5,728 nucleotides of DNA, from assembly GCF_009725235.1 (NCBI RefSeq), contig NZ_WJFC01000365.1, positions 1-5,728 on the forward strand, written 5' to 3'. Position numbers and translations under genes: made by a program. The stretch is from Scytonema sp. UIC 10036 (GTDB lineage: Bacteria; Cyanobacteriota; Cyanobacteriia; Cyanobacteriales; Nostocaceae). The notes beneath the pieces were generated by a model. That model saw nothing but the letters and a program-made list of their open reading frames with translations. It had not been told where the DNA came from and did not search any database. Shown in pieces: positions 1 through 5,728 of this stretch. Positions within the stretch are counted from its first letter, which is position 1. Every line of letters starts with the position of its first letter.

Positions 1-1377
1 CTATAGAACCATCGATAATAGCGTCAATAATGGCTCTTGTATCTTTTAAGGAAATTCTTTTTCCGGTTCCGTTCCATCCTGTATTTACCAGATAGGCTTT
101 AGCACCGTGTTCTTTCATTTTTCCGATCAGCGTTTTGGAATACATGGTAGGGTGCAATGTTAAAAATGCTTCTCCAAATGCCGGTGAGAAAGACGGTTCC
201 GGTTCTGTAATCCCTCTTTCCGTACCTGCTAATTTTGAAGTGTATCCGCAAAGGAAGTGGTATTGTGCCTATCTTTCATCCCAGTACTGAAACCCGGAGG
301 CAATACTCGAATGCATCTGCAGAAAGATAAACAATCTTTTGGCATGTCCTGCTTTTGAAGCCAAAACAAATTTATTGATATGGTAAATAGGATATGATAT
401 TCTCGTGTTTTCTGTGATTGATCCGTCTGTGTAATCTGAACTCCGTTGTTTACCACGACGTTTTCTAAAATGCAATCCCTTTTAATTGCTGCAAAAATAT
501 CCGGTCTTCTTCTTCAGAAAGTCAATCACTTTTGCATTAACAACCCCTTCATAGTTAAAAACGCCGTTGTTATCCCAGCCGTGCTCATATCCCCGATAGG
601 TATCTGCTTGGATCTGCGGATAAAGTTTGTTTTCCCCGTCAGGAAAGCCCGAAGAATAACGCAACATTCCCTCCTCGCCTACATTTGCAGAGCAGTGCAG
701 TAGAAGCCATTCCTTATAACGGAAGGTAATAATTCATCCATGGCAAACATTCCCTTTTTCATTCGCCACCGTACAGGTTCCTCCAATGATCTGAAGTTTT
801 CAGTAGGTAAACATGATAAAGTTTTCCCAGAATGTAATTCCTGCTCCTGCCAGTTGGGATTTGTGGTTTTTGACCGTTCATAACCCGGAAATCTGGTTCA
901 CCAAAGTTTCCAGTTCATAATTGAGAAGGACGATGAACATATTCGTAAACGAAATGCGCCTGCACGCTACTTTCCATAATGAATCTCACTTTTAATCTGG
1001 TATCGGCATTAGTTCCGCAAAGGCCTCCACAACATATGATTTTTTTGAGTTGAAAGCTGATTCAGCACCAATTTTTTTGCAAGACTGAACAAATTTCGGG
1101 TGTTGTCGGAGTTCACTTTACACCGTTCCCAGAAATCGTATCTTTCGTAACATCATCCTCTGAACAATGTATCTGTCTTTAGCGTGAACACCTGTGAAAA
1201 ATTCCTGTTTACTGAATACTGACCAGATTCCGTTAAGCTAGCTTTTTTCAAAAGCCTTATTTTCAGGAAGAAACTTCAGCCTGATACAATTCTTCGTAAG
1301 GGATTATAACAACTGACCTGGTTTCCTTTAATTCCCTAATTTTTCCTTAAATCCTGGATGATTCTAGCGTTTTTCAT
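1..1377 (-). CDS. pckA: ATP-dependent phosphoenolpyruvate carboxykinase, frame-broken, C-terminus off the left edge
   Basis: PckA converts oxaloacetate plus ATP to phosphoenolpyruvate, CO2 and ADP in the cytosol, the entry step of gluconeogenesis. Pieces of the protein appear in order on this strand. The start codon is at 1375-1377 (MKNA...IIQDL). Around 950-1030 lies the [16 protein letters not shown] region. The MKKGMF and MHCSAN segments, with the metal-binding Lys and His of the family, fall near 690-770. The P-loop (GLSGTGKTTLS in the family) lies around 612-652 but has small indels. [15 protein letters not shown] follows around 545-597. [12 protein letters not shown], with the conserved Arg (codon 401-403), is near 370-415. 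The stretch 268-1 is clean and reads [12 protein letters not shown] through [10 protein letters not shown] to IDAIIDGS. About 459 codons are covered; the family is about 530-540, so roughly 80 are missing off the edge. Many frameshifts break the frame (around 1260-1370, 620-960 and 270-370), and an in-frame TAG lies at 269-271. The gene identity is secure. Whether it is a pseudogene or a noisy sequence of an intact gene is not. Confidence 0.95.
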
Positions 1378-1422
1378 CTCTTACTTATTATTTTCTATTC
1401 TTTTTTGGATATAACAAAATTA
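1378..1422 (-). promoter_or_regulatory. pckA promoter -7 element and leader, left copy
   Basis: On the minus strand, TAATTTTG (1415-1422) matches the Bacteroidota -7 consensus TAnnTTTG exactly. It lies 37 bases before the pckA ATG. No clean TTTG -33 box is found at the usual 19-21 base spacing. The leader is A-rich (AATAATAAGTAAGAG before ATG) without a strong Shine-Dalgarno sequence, as is common in this phylum. The element is conserved in the other arm. Assigning it as the pckA promoter is inference. Confidence 0.5.
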
Positions 1423-2052
1423 TACTAAATTAATTTAAAACTGGTTTAAATATAATGTATAAAGTCAGAATGCACAAATAAAACAAACATACCTTTCATA
1501 CCCTCTGATGTATAAGTATTATTAAATCCTGACCATTCACGAAAAATACGTAGTTACAACATTTTCCCAAAAATAGTCCCTTAAAGCCATGCAAATTTTG
1601 AGCTCAAATGCACAAATTTTCTCCTCCCCAGTGCTCCCAAAACTCTTAACAACAACAACAGGGCAAATCTGCGAAAAAACGGCTTTAACTGCAGGAATTT
1701 CAAGAATTCCGATATTTTTTGCTCAAGTGAATCTAACATTACAGTTCGAAAAATTTCCCCCATTTCCTCAAATCTCCCCGCTCGCCAACAACAAACAAAT
1801 TTTTCTTCGAACCGATTCGAAAATTGCTCTATTCAAGATTTTTGGGACTTATTTTTTGACTTGCGTATAAATTGCAATCCGCTCCCGGCGTGTCCTGCTT
1901 CCCTGATTTCAGGCGTGAATAAAAATTAAGCCTCATTTTTAAAAGAAGGGATTGAAACTCTACTTTATACTTTTATTCGGGTTCTGTTCCTGCACTCAAG
2001 CCACCTCGCAGGCCTTTCTTTTTGCTAGGAGCACATACGTTATTCCGCTATC
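1423..2052. other. Long gene-poor stretch upstream of pckA, left arm
   Basis: About 630 AT-rich bases without a recognisable gene. The longest frame pointing toward pckA is 1763-1581 minus (60 codons). Its part MLDSLEQKISEFLK...LQLKP...FRR stays in frame in the other arm for about 25 codons with a few changes, but it resembles no family I know. The opposite-strand frame at 1589-1870 looks like its antisense shadow. A small inverted repeat, GGAATT-TCAAG-AATTCC (1694-1710), is only partly kept in the other arm. No tRNA, riboswitch or terminator is convincing. Confidence 0.5.
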
Positions 2053-2121
2053 CTACAAAGATTTCGTATTTAAGGCAAAAGGATCAATTTTCTGCCCCCA
2101 TTCGGCAAGCGAATATGTCAT
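2053..2121 (-). CDS. Possible 22-residue ORF or displaced C-terminal segment, left copy
   Basis: ATG at 2119-2121 directly follows the TAA (2122-2124) of the preceding frame, and TAG at 2053-2055 ends it. The peptide reads MTYSLAEWG then QKIDPFALNTKSL. The last 15 codons are identical in the other arm, the best-preserved piece of this neighbourhood. With so many frame breaks nearby, it may be the true C-terminus of the preceding reading frame rather than a separate gene. The product is not recognised. Confidence 0.2.
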   Translation of the reverse strand: MTYSLAEWGQKIDPFALNTKSL

Positions 2122-2469
2122 TTAGCTTAAACCGCCCTCCCAACCCGTAATCTCGGCCGCGAAAATTGCAGCATTACGTGGGTAAGATAATAAGTTAAAA
2201 ATTATTTTAAATTTTTGTTTGGGAAAGCACAGATGCACATTGTGGTAACGGTTTTTACAAATAAATTCAGTCGCTTCGGGCGAAATATTGGTTTCTACCT
2301 CTGCCAAGCTTTTATAATCAATGACAGCTTTTAACCAGTCCGGTTTACATCTCTTTGCATGACTTGCAGACTCTCCAGTAAAATGAGGGATTTTCCGCCC
2401 TGTTACTTCTTTAAAACTACAAACTCCCTTGCTCACAGCCCTCGCCGCTAAGACAATAGCTCCCGTACG
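2122..2469 (-). CDS. Unidentified reading frame, left copy, 5' end lost in a C run
   Basis: An open frame on the minus strand ends at TAA 2122-2124 and runs back into the C run at 2470-2494. That run would encode a spurious Met-Gly-rich start, so I exclude it. The protein reads VLAARAVSKGVCSFKEVTG, then a Cys/Lys-containing stretch ending CKPDWLKAVIDYKSLAEVE, then TNISPEATEFICKNR, then a basic and hydrophobic tail. The composition of the middle part is protein-like and acidic/amphipathic. I see no membrane segment or catalytic motif. The frame is kept in the right arm only from LKAVID to ICKNR. It does not match a family I can name. Confidence 0.3.
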   Translation of the reverse strand, partial: RTGAIVLAARAVSKGVCSFKEVTGRKIPHFTGESASHAKRCKPDWLKAVIDYKSLAEVETNISPEATEFICKNRYHNVHLCFPKQKFKIIFNLLSYPRNAAIFAAEITGWEGGLS

Positions 2470-2494
2470 CCCCCCCCCCCCCCCCCCCCCCCCC
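2470..2494. repeat. 25-base C homopolymer present only in the left arm
   Basis: An uninterrupted run of 25 C sits between TACG and ATTTGCG. The right arm has ordinary mixed sequence at the matching place (about 4024-4050, beginning ATGGAGGCGAGCTC), of about the same length. The flanks on both sides align well (GAAATATTTCGCA/C on one side, TTAGCGGCGAGGGCTG on the other). A run this long in AT-rich DNA, replacing unrelated sequence of similar length, looks like a local base-calling failure rather than a biological tract. Confidence 0.9.
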
Positions 2495-2878
2495 ATTTGC
2501 GAAATATTTCTGACAATAACGCAAACTTTCCCCGGTGCAAAATTCTCACGCCCATGATTTGTCTATTTTTTAGATTACGCGATACATCAACGACACCATC
2601 ATGTTCCAGATTAGATAATTATACTTGACATTGGGTATAGCAGCTTCAGGACTCAAAAACTATGATCGGTCTCACAAAAGTTTACCACCGCTTTATATTC
2701 ACTCTACCAAGTTCGCCAAATCCATTCATGTCCTTTACTCCCGTCTACCATCACAGCCGGACCACTTCTAGCTGCGCAATCAGGTTTTTTTTTGATTTGT
2801 CCGATTCGCATAGATTGCCGTTAGTGGTACATATTCTGAGTACACCGGCAACTGGTTGCCTTCTCTGAATTGTCCGCC
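2495..2878. other. Unassigned stretch between two unidentified frames, left arm
   Basis: No stable frame is found. On the minus strand short phrases such as GNQLPVYSEYVPLTAIYANR and AVMVDGSKGHEWIWRTW read like protein but lie in shifting frames broken by stops. The plus-strand frame at 2662-2868 (containing SCAIRFFFDLSDS) also persists partly in the other arm and cannot be excluded, although its run of Phe merely reflects the T9 tract at 2785-2793. No RNA gene or regulatory site is visible. Confidence 0.4.
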
Positions 2879-3214
2879 TCAATGGCAGCGGAAGTCTTCT
2901 TGTGCAGGCTGCATCAAAGGAGGAGGGAACGTCCCCGTTACGGCAGTAAAAACCTCTTTTTGCCCCTCTTCTGTTATTTCACACATGCTTCCTAACGGCT
3001 TGCCGTTTCGACGGACACCACTAAGCTTCCCCGCACGACCACATATGTAATGGCAGGGACAACATTCGCTGATTTTGAGAAACAAAACTTCTCTTTTGGC
3101 ATCTTCAGTCATCGGCCATCGCTCGATAGTGCAGGGATACACACGCAGGCCCAGATTGCTTTGCTCTTCAGTAATTGGTAAGACAGCATCGCGTCTCCAT
3201 TCTACCTTTTCTCC
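2879..3214 (-). CDS. Unidentified Cys-rich reading frame, left copy, no start visible
   Basis: The minus strand is open from 3214 to the stop at 2879 (about 111 codons). It reads WRRDAVLPITEEQ, then ERWPMTEDAKREVLFLKI, then SECCPCHYICGRAGKLSG, then GSMCEITEEGQKEVFTAVTG, then TFPPPLMQPAQED. The only early start-like codon is a GTG at 3140-3142, and the frame is open upstream of it, so the true start probably lies across or beyond the palindrome centre and is not recoverable here. CCPCHYIC (3041-3064) could bind a metal, which is inference only. I cannot name a family. The right copy preserves PI-x-EE, ERWPMT, the Cys cluster and MCEI...QPAQED, each in a different frame. Confidence 0.35.
   Translation of the reverse strand, partial: GEKVEWRRDAVLPITEEQSNLGLRVYPCTIERWPMTEDAKREVLFLKISECCPCHYICGRAGKLSGVRRNGKPLGSMCEITEEGQKEVFTAVTGTFPPPLMQPAQEDFRCH
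2994..3007. repeat. Small inverted repeat AACGGC-TT-GCCGTT
   Basis: A perfect six-base stem with a two-base spacer lies inside the Cys-rich reading frame. The right arm has the same stem with a different spacer (AGCG) at 3506-3521. The position inside a putative coding frame and the absence of a following T run argue against a terminator. Confidence 0.4.
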
Positions 3215-3242
3215 TCATCCTTGTGATTCAATTCTCTCTCTT

Positions 3243-3264
3243 CGTGAGCAGAGATATGCACACG
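3243..3264. repeat. Palindrome centre: short hairpin
   Basis: The two arms meet here. CGTG (3243-3246) pairs with CACG (3261-3264) and GCA (3248-3250) with TGC (3257-3259), with an A-A mismatch between them and a six-base loop GAGATA (3251-3256). The axis (coordinate sum 6507) is the same as that of the long arms. Bases 3232-3242 and their partners pair poorly before good pairing resumes at TTCAA/TTGAA (3227-3231 with 3276-3280). There is no recognisable adapter, insertion-sequence end or origin at the junction. Confidence 0.75.
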
Positions 3265-3296
3265 CATCGTCTGATTTGAAAACAAGCTATCAGGAG

Positions 3297-3624
3297 AACT
3301 GGTACAACGGAGACGCGACGCTGTCGATGCCAATTGCTGAAGAGCATGACCTCTCTGGGCCTGCCAGTGTATCCCTGGACCTCGAACGATGGCCAATGAC
3401 AAAGCTTGCCAAAAGATAAGTTATGCTTCTCAGAATCAGCGAATGTTGTCCCTGCCATTACATATGTCCAGCCGTGAGCAGAAGCTTAGTCCTATCCGAC
3501 CATTAAACGGCAGCGGCCGTTAGGAAGCATGTGTGAAATAAAAGAAGCGGGGCAAAAAGAGGCTTTTACTGCCGTAACGGAGACGTTCCCTTCTCCTTTG
3601 ATGCAGCCTGCACAAGAAGACTAG
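3297..3624 (+). CDS. Unidentified Cys-rich reading frame, right copy, frame-broken
   Basis: The plus strand reads NWYNGDATLSMPIAEEHD and LERWPMTKLAKR before TAA (3417-3419). After a frame change it reads LRISECCPCHYIC (Cys codons within 3444-3467). After another change it reads MCEIKEAGQKEAFTAVTE, TFPSPLMQPAQED, stopping at TAG 3622-3624. Between MCEI and QPAQED (3529-3621) it differs from the left copy at five bases with no indel, and all five change the amino acid. The stop at 3622 is private to this arm. Upstream, the open frame simply runs back through the palindrome centre and is not evidence of a longer protein. Confidence 0.3.
3506..3521. repeat. Small inverted repeat AACGGC-AGCG-GCCGTT
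   Basis: Right-arm counterpart of the repeat at 2994-3007. The stem is unchanged and the spacer is two bases longer, which contributes to the local frame difference between arms. No function is evident. Confidence 0.4.
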
Positions 3625-4170
3625 GCCGCTGCCATTGAGGCACGACAATTCAGAGATTGGAAACCAGTTGCTTTTAGCTGCACTCAGAATATCTACCACA
3701 AACAGCAACCTATCCGAGTCGGACAAATCAAAAAAAAACCTGATTGCGCAGCTTACCGGTCCGGCTAACATGGTAGACGGTAGTTCAGGAGATGAATGGA
3801 TTTGAAGAACTTGGTAGCGCGAACATTAAGCGGTGGTAAACAAGTGAGACCGAAATAGATTTTCACTCCTGAGGCTGCTATACCGAATGTCAAGAAAAAT
3901 TCTCTCTCTGGAATATGATGGTGTCCTTGACAAAATCGAGTAGTCTAAAAAGAGACAAATCATGACGTCAGTCGTTTTGCACCGGCAGAAAGTTTGCGTT
4001 ATCACTCAGAAATATTTCGCACATGGAGGCGAGCTCAATAGTTACTTACTTGCGCTATTACTTAGCGGCGAGGGCTGTGATACAATGAAGTGATATACTT
4101 TTAAAGAACATAACAGGGCGGAAAATCCCTCATTTACACTGTGTGTGAGCAAGCCATTCAAACAGCGTAA
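3625..4170. other. Unassigned stretch, right arm counterpart
   Basis: Counterpart of about 2330-2878. The A9 run (3730-3738) and its flanks are identical to the left arm over about 30 bases, but frames break repeatedly on both strands. The minus-strand frame 3520-3771 and the plus-strand phrases both look like fragments. The bases facing the left C run lie at about 4024-4050. I see no assignable gene. Confidence 0.4.
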
Positions 4171-4308
4171 ATCTACTGGTTAAAAGCTGTCATCGATGAT
4201 AAAAGCTTGGCAGAGGTAGAAACCAATATTCCGCCTGAAGCGTCTGAATTAATTTGTAAAAACCGTCACCACAATAATGCATCTGTCCTTTCCCAAACAA
4301 AAATTTAA
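4171..4308 (+). CDS. Fragment of the unidentified reading frame, right copy
   Basis: Open frame of 45 codons reading YWLKAVIDDKSLAEVETN, IPPEASELICKNRHHN, then out of phase with the left copy and ended by TAA at 4306-4308. Upstream it is broken by TAA at 4168-4170, where the left copy is open. Over 93 aligned bases (LKAVID to the His-Asn) it differs from the left copy by seven substitutions, of which five change the residue. That is not the pattern of two copies kept under selection. Confidence 0.3.
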   Translation: MYWLKAVIDDKSLAEVETNIPPEASELICKNRHHNNASVLSQTKI

Positions 4309-4397
4309 AATAATTTTTAGCTTATTATCTTACCCACATATAATGCTGCTATTTTCGCGGCAAGCTCTTACGGGTTGGAAAGAGCGGTTTCACCTAA

Positions 4398-4466
4398 TTG
4401 ACAGATTCCCTTGCCGAATGCGGGCAGAAAATTGATCCTTTTGCCTTAAATACGAAATCTTTGTAG
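4398..4466 (+). CDS. Possible 22-residue ORF or displaced C-terminal segment, right copy
   Basis: Counterpart of 2053-2121. Here the first codon is TTG (4398-4400), again immediately after TAA (4395-4397). The peptide reads TDSLAECG then QKIDPFALNTKSL, with TAG at 4464-4466. The preserved stop and preserved QKIDPFALNTKSL show that the end of the frame is a property of the underlying sequence. The start codon is not conserved between arms. Confidence 0.2.
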   Translation: MTDSLAECGQKIDPFALNTKSL

Positions 4467-5112
4467 GATATCGGAATAACGTATGTCTCCTCTCCAAAAA
4501 GACTCAGGCCTGCAAAAGACAACTGCGAATTCCGGAGTGTACCCTAATAAAAGACATAAAGTAGACTTTCAATCCAATTCTTTTAAAAATGAGGCTTAGT
4601 TTTTTATTCACGCTTGAACTCAGGTATAAGCAGGACACCCCAGGAGCGCAATCACAATTCCCCCATAACAAGTCAAAAAATAAGTCCCAAAAATCTTCTA
4701 GAGCAATTTTCGAGTAGTTTTCGAAGAAAAATTTGTTTGTTTTTTGCTCAGCAGCTCGATTTGAGGAAATGGGTGCCATAGAACTGTAATGTTAAATTCG
4801 CCTGAGCAAAAAATATCGGAATTCTTGAAATGCCTGCAGTTAAAGCCGTTGTTTCGCAGATCGTGCCCTGTTATTGTTATTTACAGTTTTGGGAGTAAAC
4901 TTTATAGGAGAAAATTTTTGCATTTGAGCTCAAAATTTGTGATGGCTTTAAGGGACTATTTTGGGGAAAATGTTGTAACAACCTATTTACTCGTTAATGG
5001 TCAGTATTTAATAATACTTATAGATCAGAGGGTATTAAAGGAATGTTTCTTTTATGGTGTGCATTCTGACCTTATACACTATATTCCAAACCAGTTTTAA
5101 ATTAATCTAATA
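4467..5112. other. Long gene-poor stretch upstream of pckA, right arm
   Basis: Inverted counterpart of 1423-2052. The plus-strand frame at 4789-5100 starts MLNSPEQKISEFLK and runs almost to the pckA promoter. The matching frame in the left arm stops at 1581, so a 103-codon protein is not supported by both copies. The minus-strand frame at 4504-4779 has no frame-preserved partner in the left arm. I see no assignable gene. Confidence 0.5.
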
Positions 5113-5158
5113 TAATTTTGTTATATCCAAAAAAGAATAGAAAATAATAAGTAACCAC
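5113..5158 (+). promoter_or_regulatory. pckA promoter -7 element and leader, right copy
   Basis: TAATTTTG at 5113-5120 matches TAnnTTTG and ends 38 bases before the ATG at 5159. The leader reads AATAATAAGTAACCAC before ATG, differing from the left copy in the last few bases, so no specific ribosome-binding sequence is preserved between arms. A good -33 box is again not visible. Confidence 0.5.
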
Positions 5159-5728
5159 ATGAAAAACGCTATAATCATCCAGGATTTAAGTAAAAATTAG
5201 GGAATTAAAGGAAACCAATCAGTTGTTATAATCCCTTACGAAAAATTGTAACAGGCTGAAGTTTCTCCCTGAAAATAAGGCTTTTGAAAAAAGCTAGCAT
5301 AACGTAATCTGGTCAGTATTCAGTAAACAGGAATGATTTCACAGGTGTTCACACTAAAGACAGATACATTGTTCAGAGGATGATGTTACGAAGGATACGA
5401 TTTCTGGGGACGGAGTAAAGTGAACTCCGACAACACCCGAAATTTTTCAGTCTTGCAAAGAATTGGTGCTGGATCAGCTTTCTACCTCAAAAAAAATCTA
5501 TGTTGTGGATGCTTTTTGCGGAACTAATGCCGATACCAGATTAAAAGTGAGATTCATTATGGAAGTAGCGTGGCAGGCGCATTTCGTTACGAATATGTTC
5601 ATCCGTCCTTCTCATTATGAACTGGAAAACTTTGGTGAACCAGATTTCACGGTTATGAACGGGTCAAAAACCACAAATCCAAACTGGCAGGAGCAGGAAT
5701 TCATTCTGAAAACTTTATCATGTTTAAC
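5159..5728 (+). CDS. pckA: ATP-dependent phosphoenolpyruvate carboxykinase, second (inverted) copy, N-terminal part, frame-broken
   Basis: This is the mirror copy of the left pckA. The ATG at 5159-5161 opens [10 protein letters not shown] and pairs with the left start at 1377. The frame breaks within 45 bases at KN-stop-G and again several times up to about 5420. From 5424 to the edge it is open and reads like ordinary Pck[68 protein letters not shown] missing base after QEQ (about 5698) shifts the expected [10 protein letters not shown] out of phase. The P-loop and metal-binding residues lie beyond the edge. Several frame breaks are identical in the left copy, for example the extra A before TTAGGG near 5195 and the altered stretch near 5311-5333. 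Others are private to one arm. Confidence 0.95.

Larger units (their letters stand above)
807..3253. repeat. Left arm of a giant imperfect palindrome
   Basis: This segment reads, in reverse complement, as the segment from 3254 to the right edge. Anchors seen in both arms include the pckA start (1377 with 5159), the segment upstream of it, a T9/A9 run (2785-2793 with 3730-3738), a Cys-rich coding stretch (3041-3064 with 3444-3467) and the motif GCGTCTCC/GGAGACGC (3191-3198 with 3309-3316). The sums of paired coordinates drift only from about 6507 at the centre to about 6536 at the pckA end, so net indels are small. Identity in stretches aligned by eye is roughly 85-95%, with both substitutions and 1-3 base indels. 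The left arm clearly extends further, through bases 1-806, but its partner lies outside the window. Confidence 0.96.
3254..5728. repeat. Right arm of the giant imperfect palindrome
   Basis: This is the inverted partner of 807-3253. It is 2475 bases long against 2447 for the left arm. It ends at the window edge in the middle of pckA, at the point matching about base 807, so the symmetry very probably continues beyond the window. No direct-repeat target duplications, transposase or terminal repeats of an insertion sequence are visible to explain the inversion. Confidence 0.96.

Noticed and set aside
446..703. Plus-strand 85-residue ORF inside left pckA
   Set aside because: It is antisense to the conserved P-loop and DEHGWDNNG regions of pckA on the minus strand, so it is a shadow frame.
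1800..1830. TTCGAA-CCGA-TTCGAA as part of a tRNA T-arm
   Set aside because: No acceptor, anticodon or D-arm pairing can be built around it, and the motif is not intact in the other arm.
1589..1870. Plus-strand 93-residue ORF divergent from pckA
   Set aside because: Low-complexity, Phe/Pro/Thr-rich antisense of AT-rich DNA. Its frame is not maintained in the other arm.
2122..2496. A 124-residue protein starting with Met and a Gly run
   Set aside because: The Gly run is the translation of the C25 tract, which the other arm does not have. Only the part below base 2470 is retained as a possible frame.
3232..3275. Hairpin telomere or protelomerase site of a linear replicon at the axis
   Set aside because: The core pairs for only about 7 bases around a loop with a mismatch, and the adjacent 11 bases pair poorly. 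No protelomerase gene is seen, and frame breaks point to sequence error or decay. It is not excluded, but has no positive support.
3075..3419. A 114-residue plus-strand ORF crossing the palindrome axis
   Set aside because: Its first half is antisense to the left Cys-rich frame and its second half is the right copy of that frame. It exists only because the two arms are joined head to head.
3520..3771. Minus-strand 83-residue ORF with a Phe run
   Set aside because: It overlaps the plus-strand MCEI...QPAQED frame and owes its hydrophobic run to the A9 tract. The partly preserved partner at 2662-2868 is too short and broken to prefer it.
807..5728. Composite transposon or insertion sequence with long inverted repeats
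   Set aside because: The repeats contain pckA and unidentified frames rather than transposase. There is no unique cargo between them, and no short terminal repeats or target duplication.

Overview
The window is dominated by one structure: a very long, imperfect, almost spacerless palindrome centred between bases 3253 and 3254. Bases 807-3253 are repeated in reverse complement as 3254-5728. Bases 1-806 continue the left arm, and their partner would lie beyond the right edge. Everything between 807 and 5728 therefore appears twice, once on each strand, with scattered substitutions and small indels between copies.

The one recognisable gene is pckA, ATP-dependent phosphoenolpyruvate carboxykinase. 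One copy is on the minus strand at the left end (1-1377, lacking its last part). The other is on the plus strand at the right end (5159-5728, N-terminal third only). The protein closely resembles PckA of Flavobacteriia, especially Chryseobacterium-like Weeksellaceae. A match to the Bacteroidota promoter element TAnnTTTG lies just upstream of both start codons, and the DNA is AT-rich. A Bacteroidota (Flavobacteriales) host is the best guess; it rests on memory of the family, not on a search.

Reading from the centre outward in either arm, the order is: a Cys-rich unidentified reading frame (2879-3214 minus / 3297-3624 plus); a poorly readable stretch of about 400-550 bases; a second unidentified frame (2122-2469 minus / 4171-4308 plus) directly abutting a 22-codon frame (2053-2121 minus / 4398-4466 plus); about 630 bases with no convincing gene; the pckA promoter and leader; and pckA. 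All of these point the same way as pckA. No operon link to pckA is supported, because the long gap and a separate promoter intervene.

No frame in the window is intact over a normal gene length. Some frame breaks in pckA are private to one arm, while others occur identically in both. Differences between arms are not concentrated at synonymous positions. A 25-base run of C in the left arm replaces ordinary sequence seen in the right arm. The most economical reading is a fold-back (palindromic) long read or a poorly polished contig made from one. A real inverted duplication of a decaying locus remains possible, and the shared frame breaks are the main argument for it. I see no convincing new biological system here.
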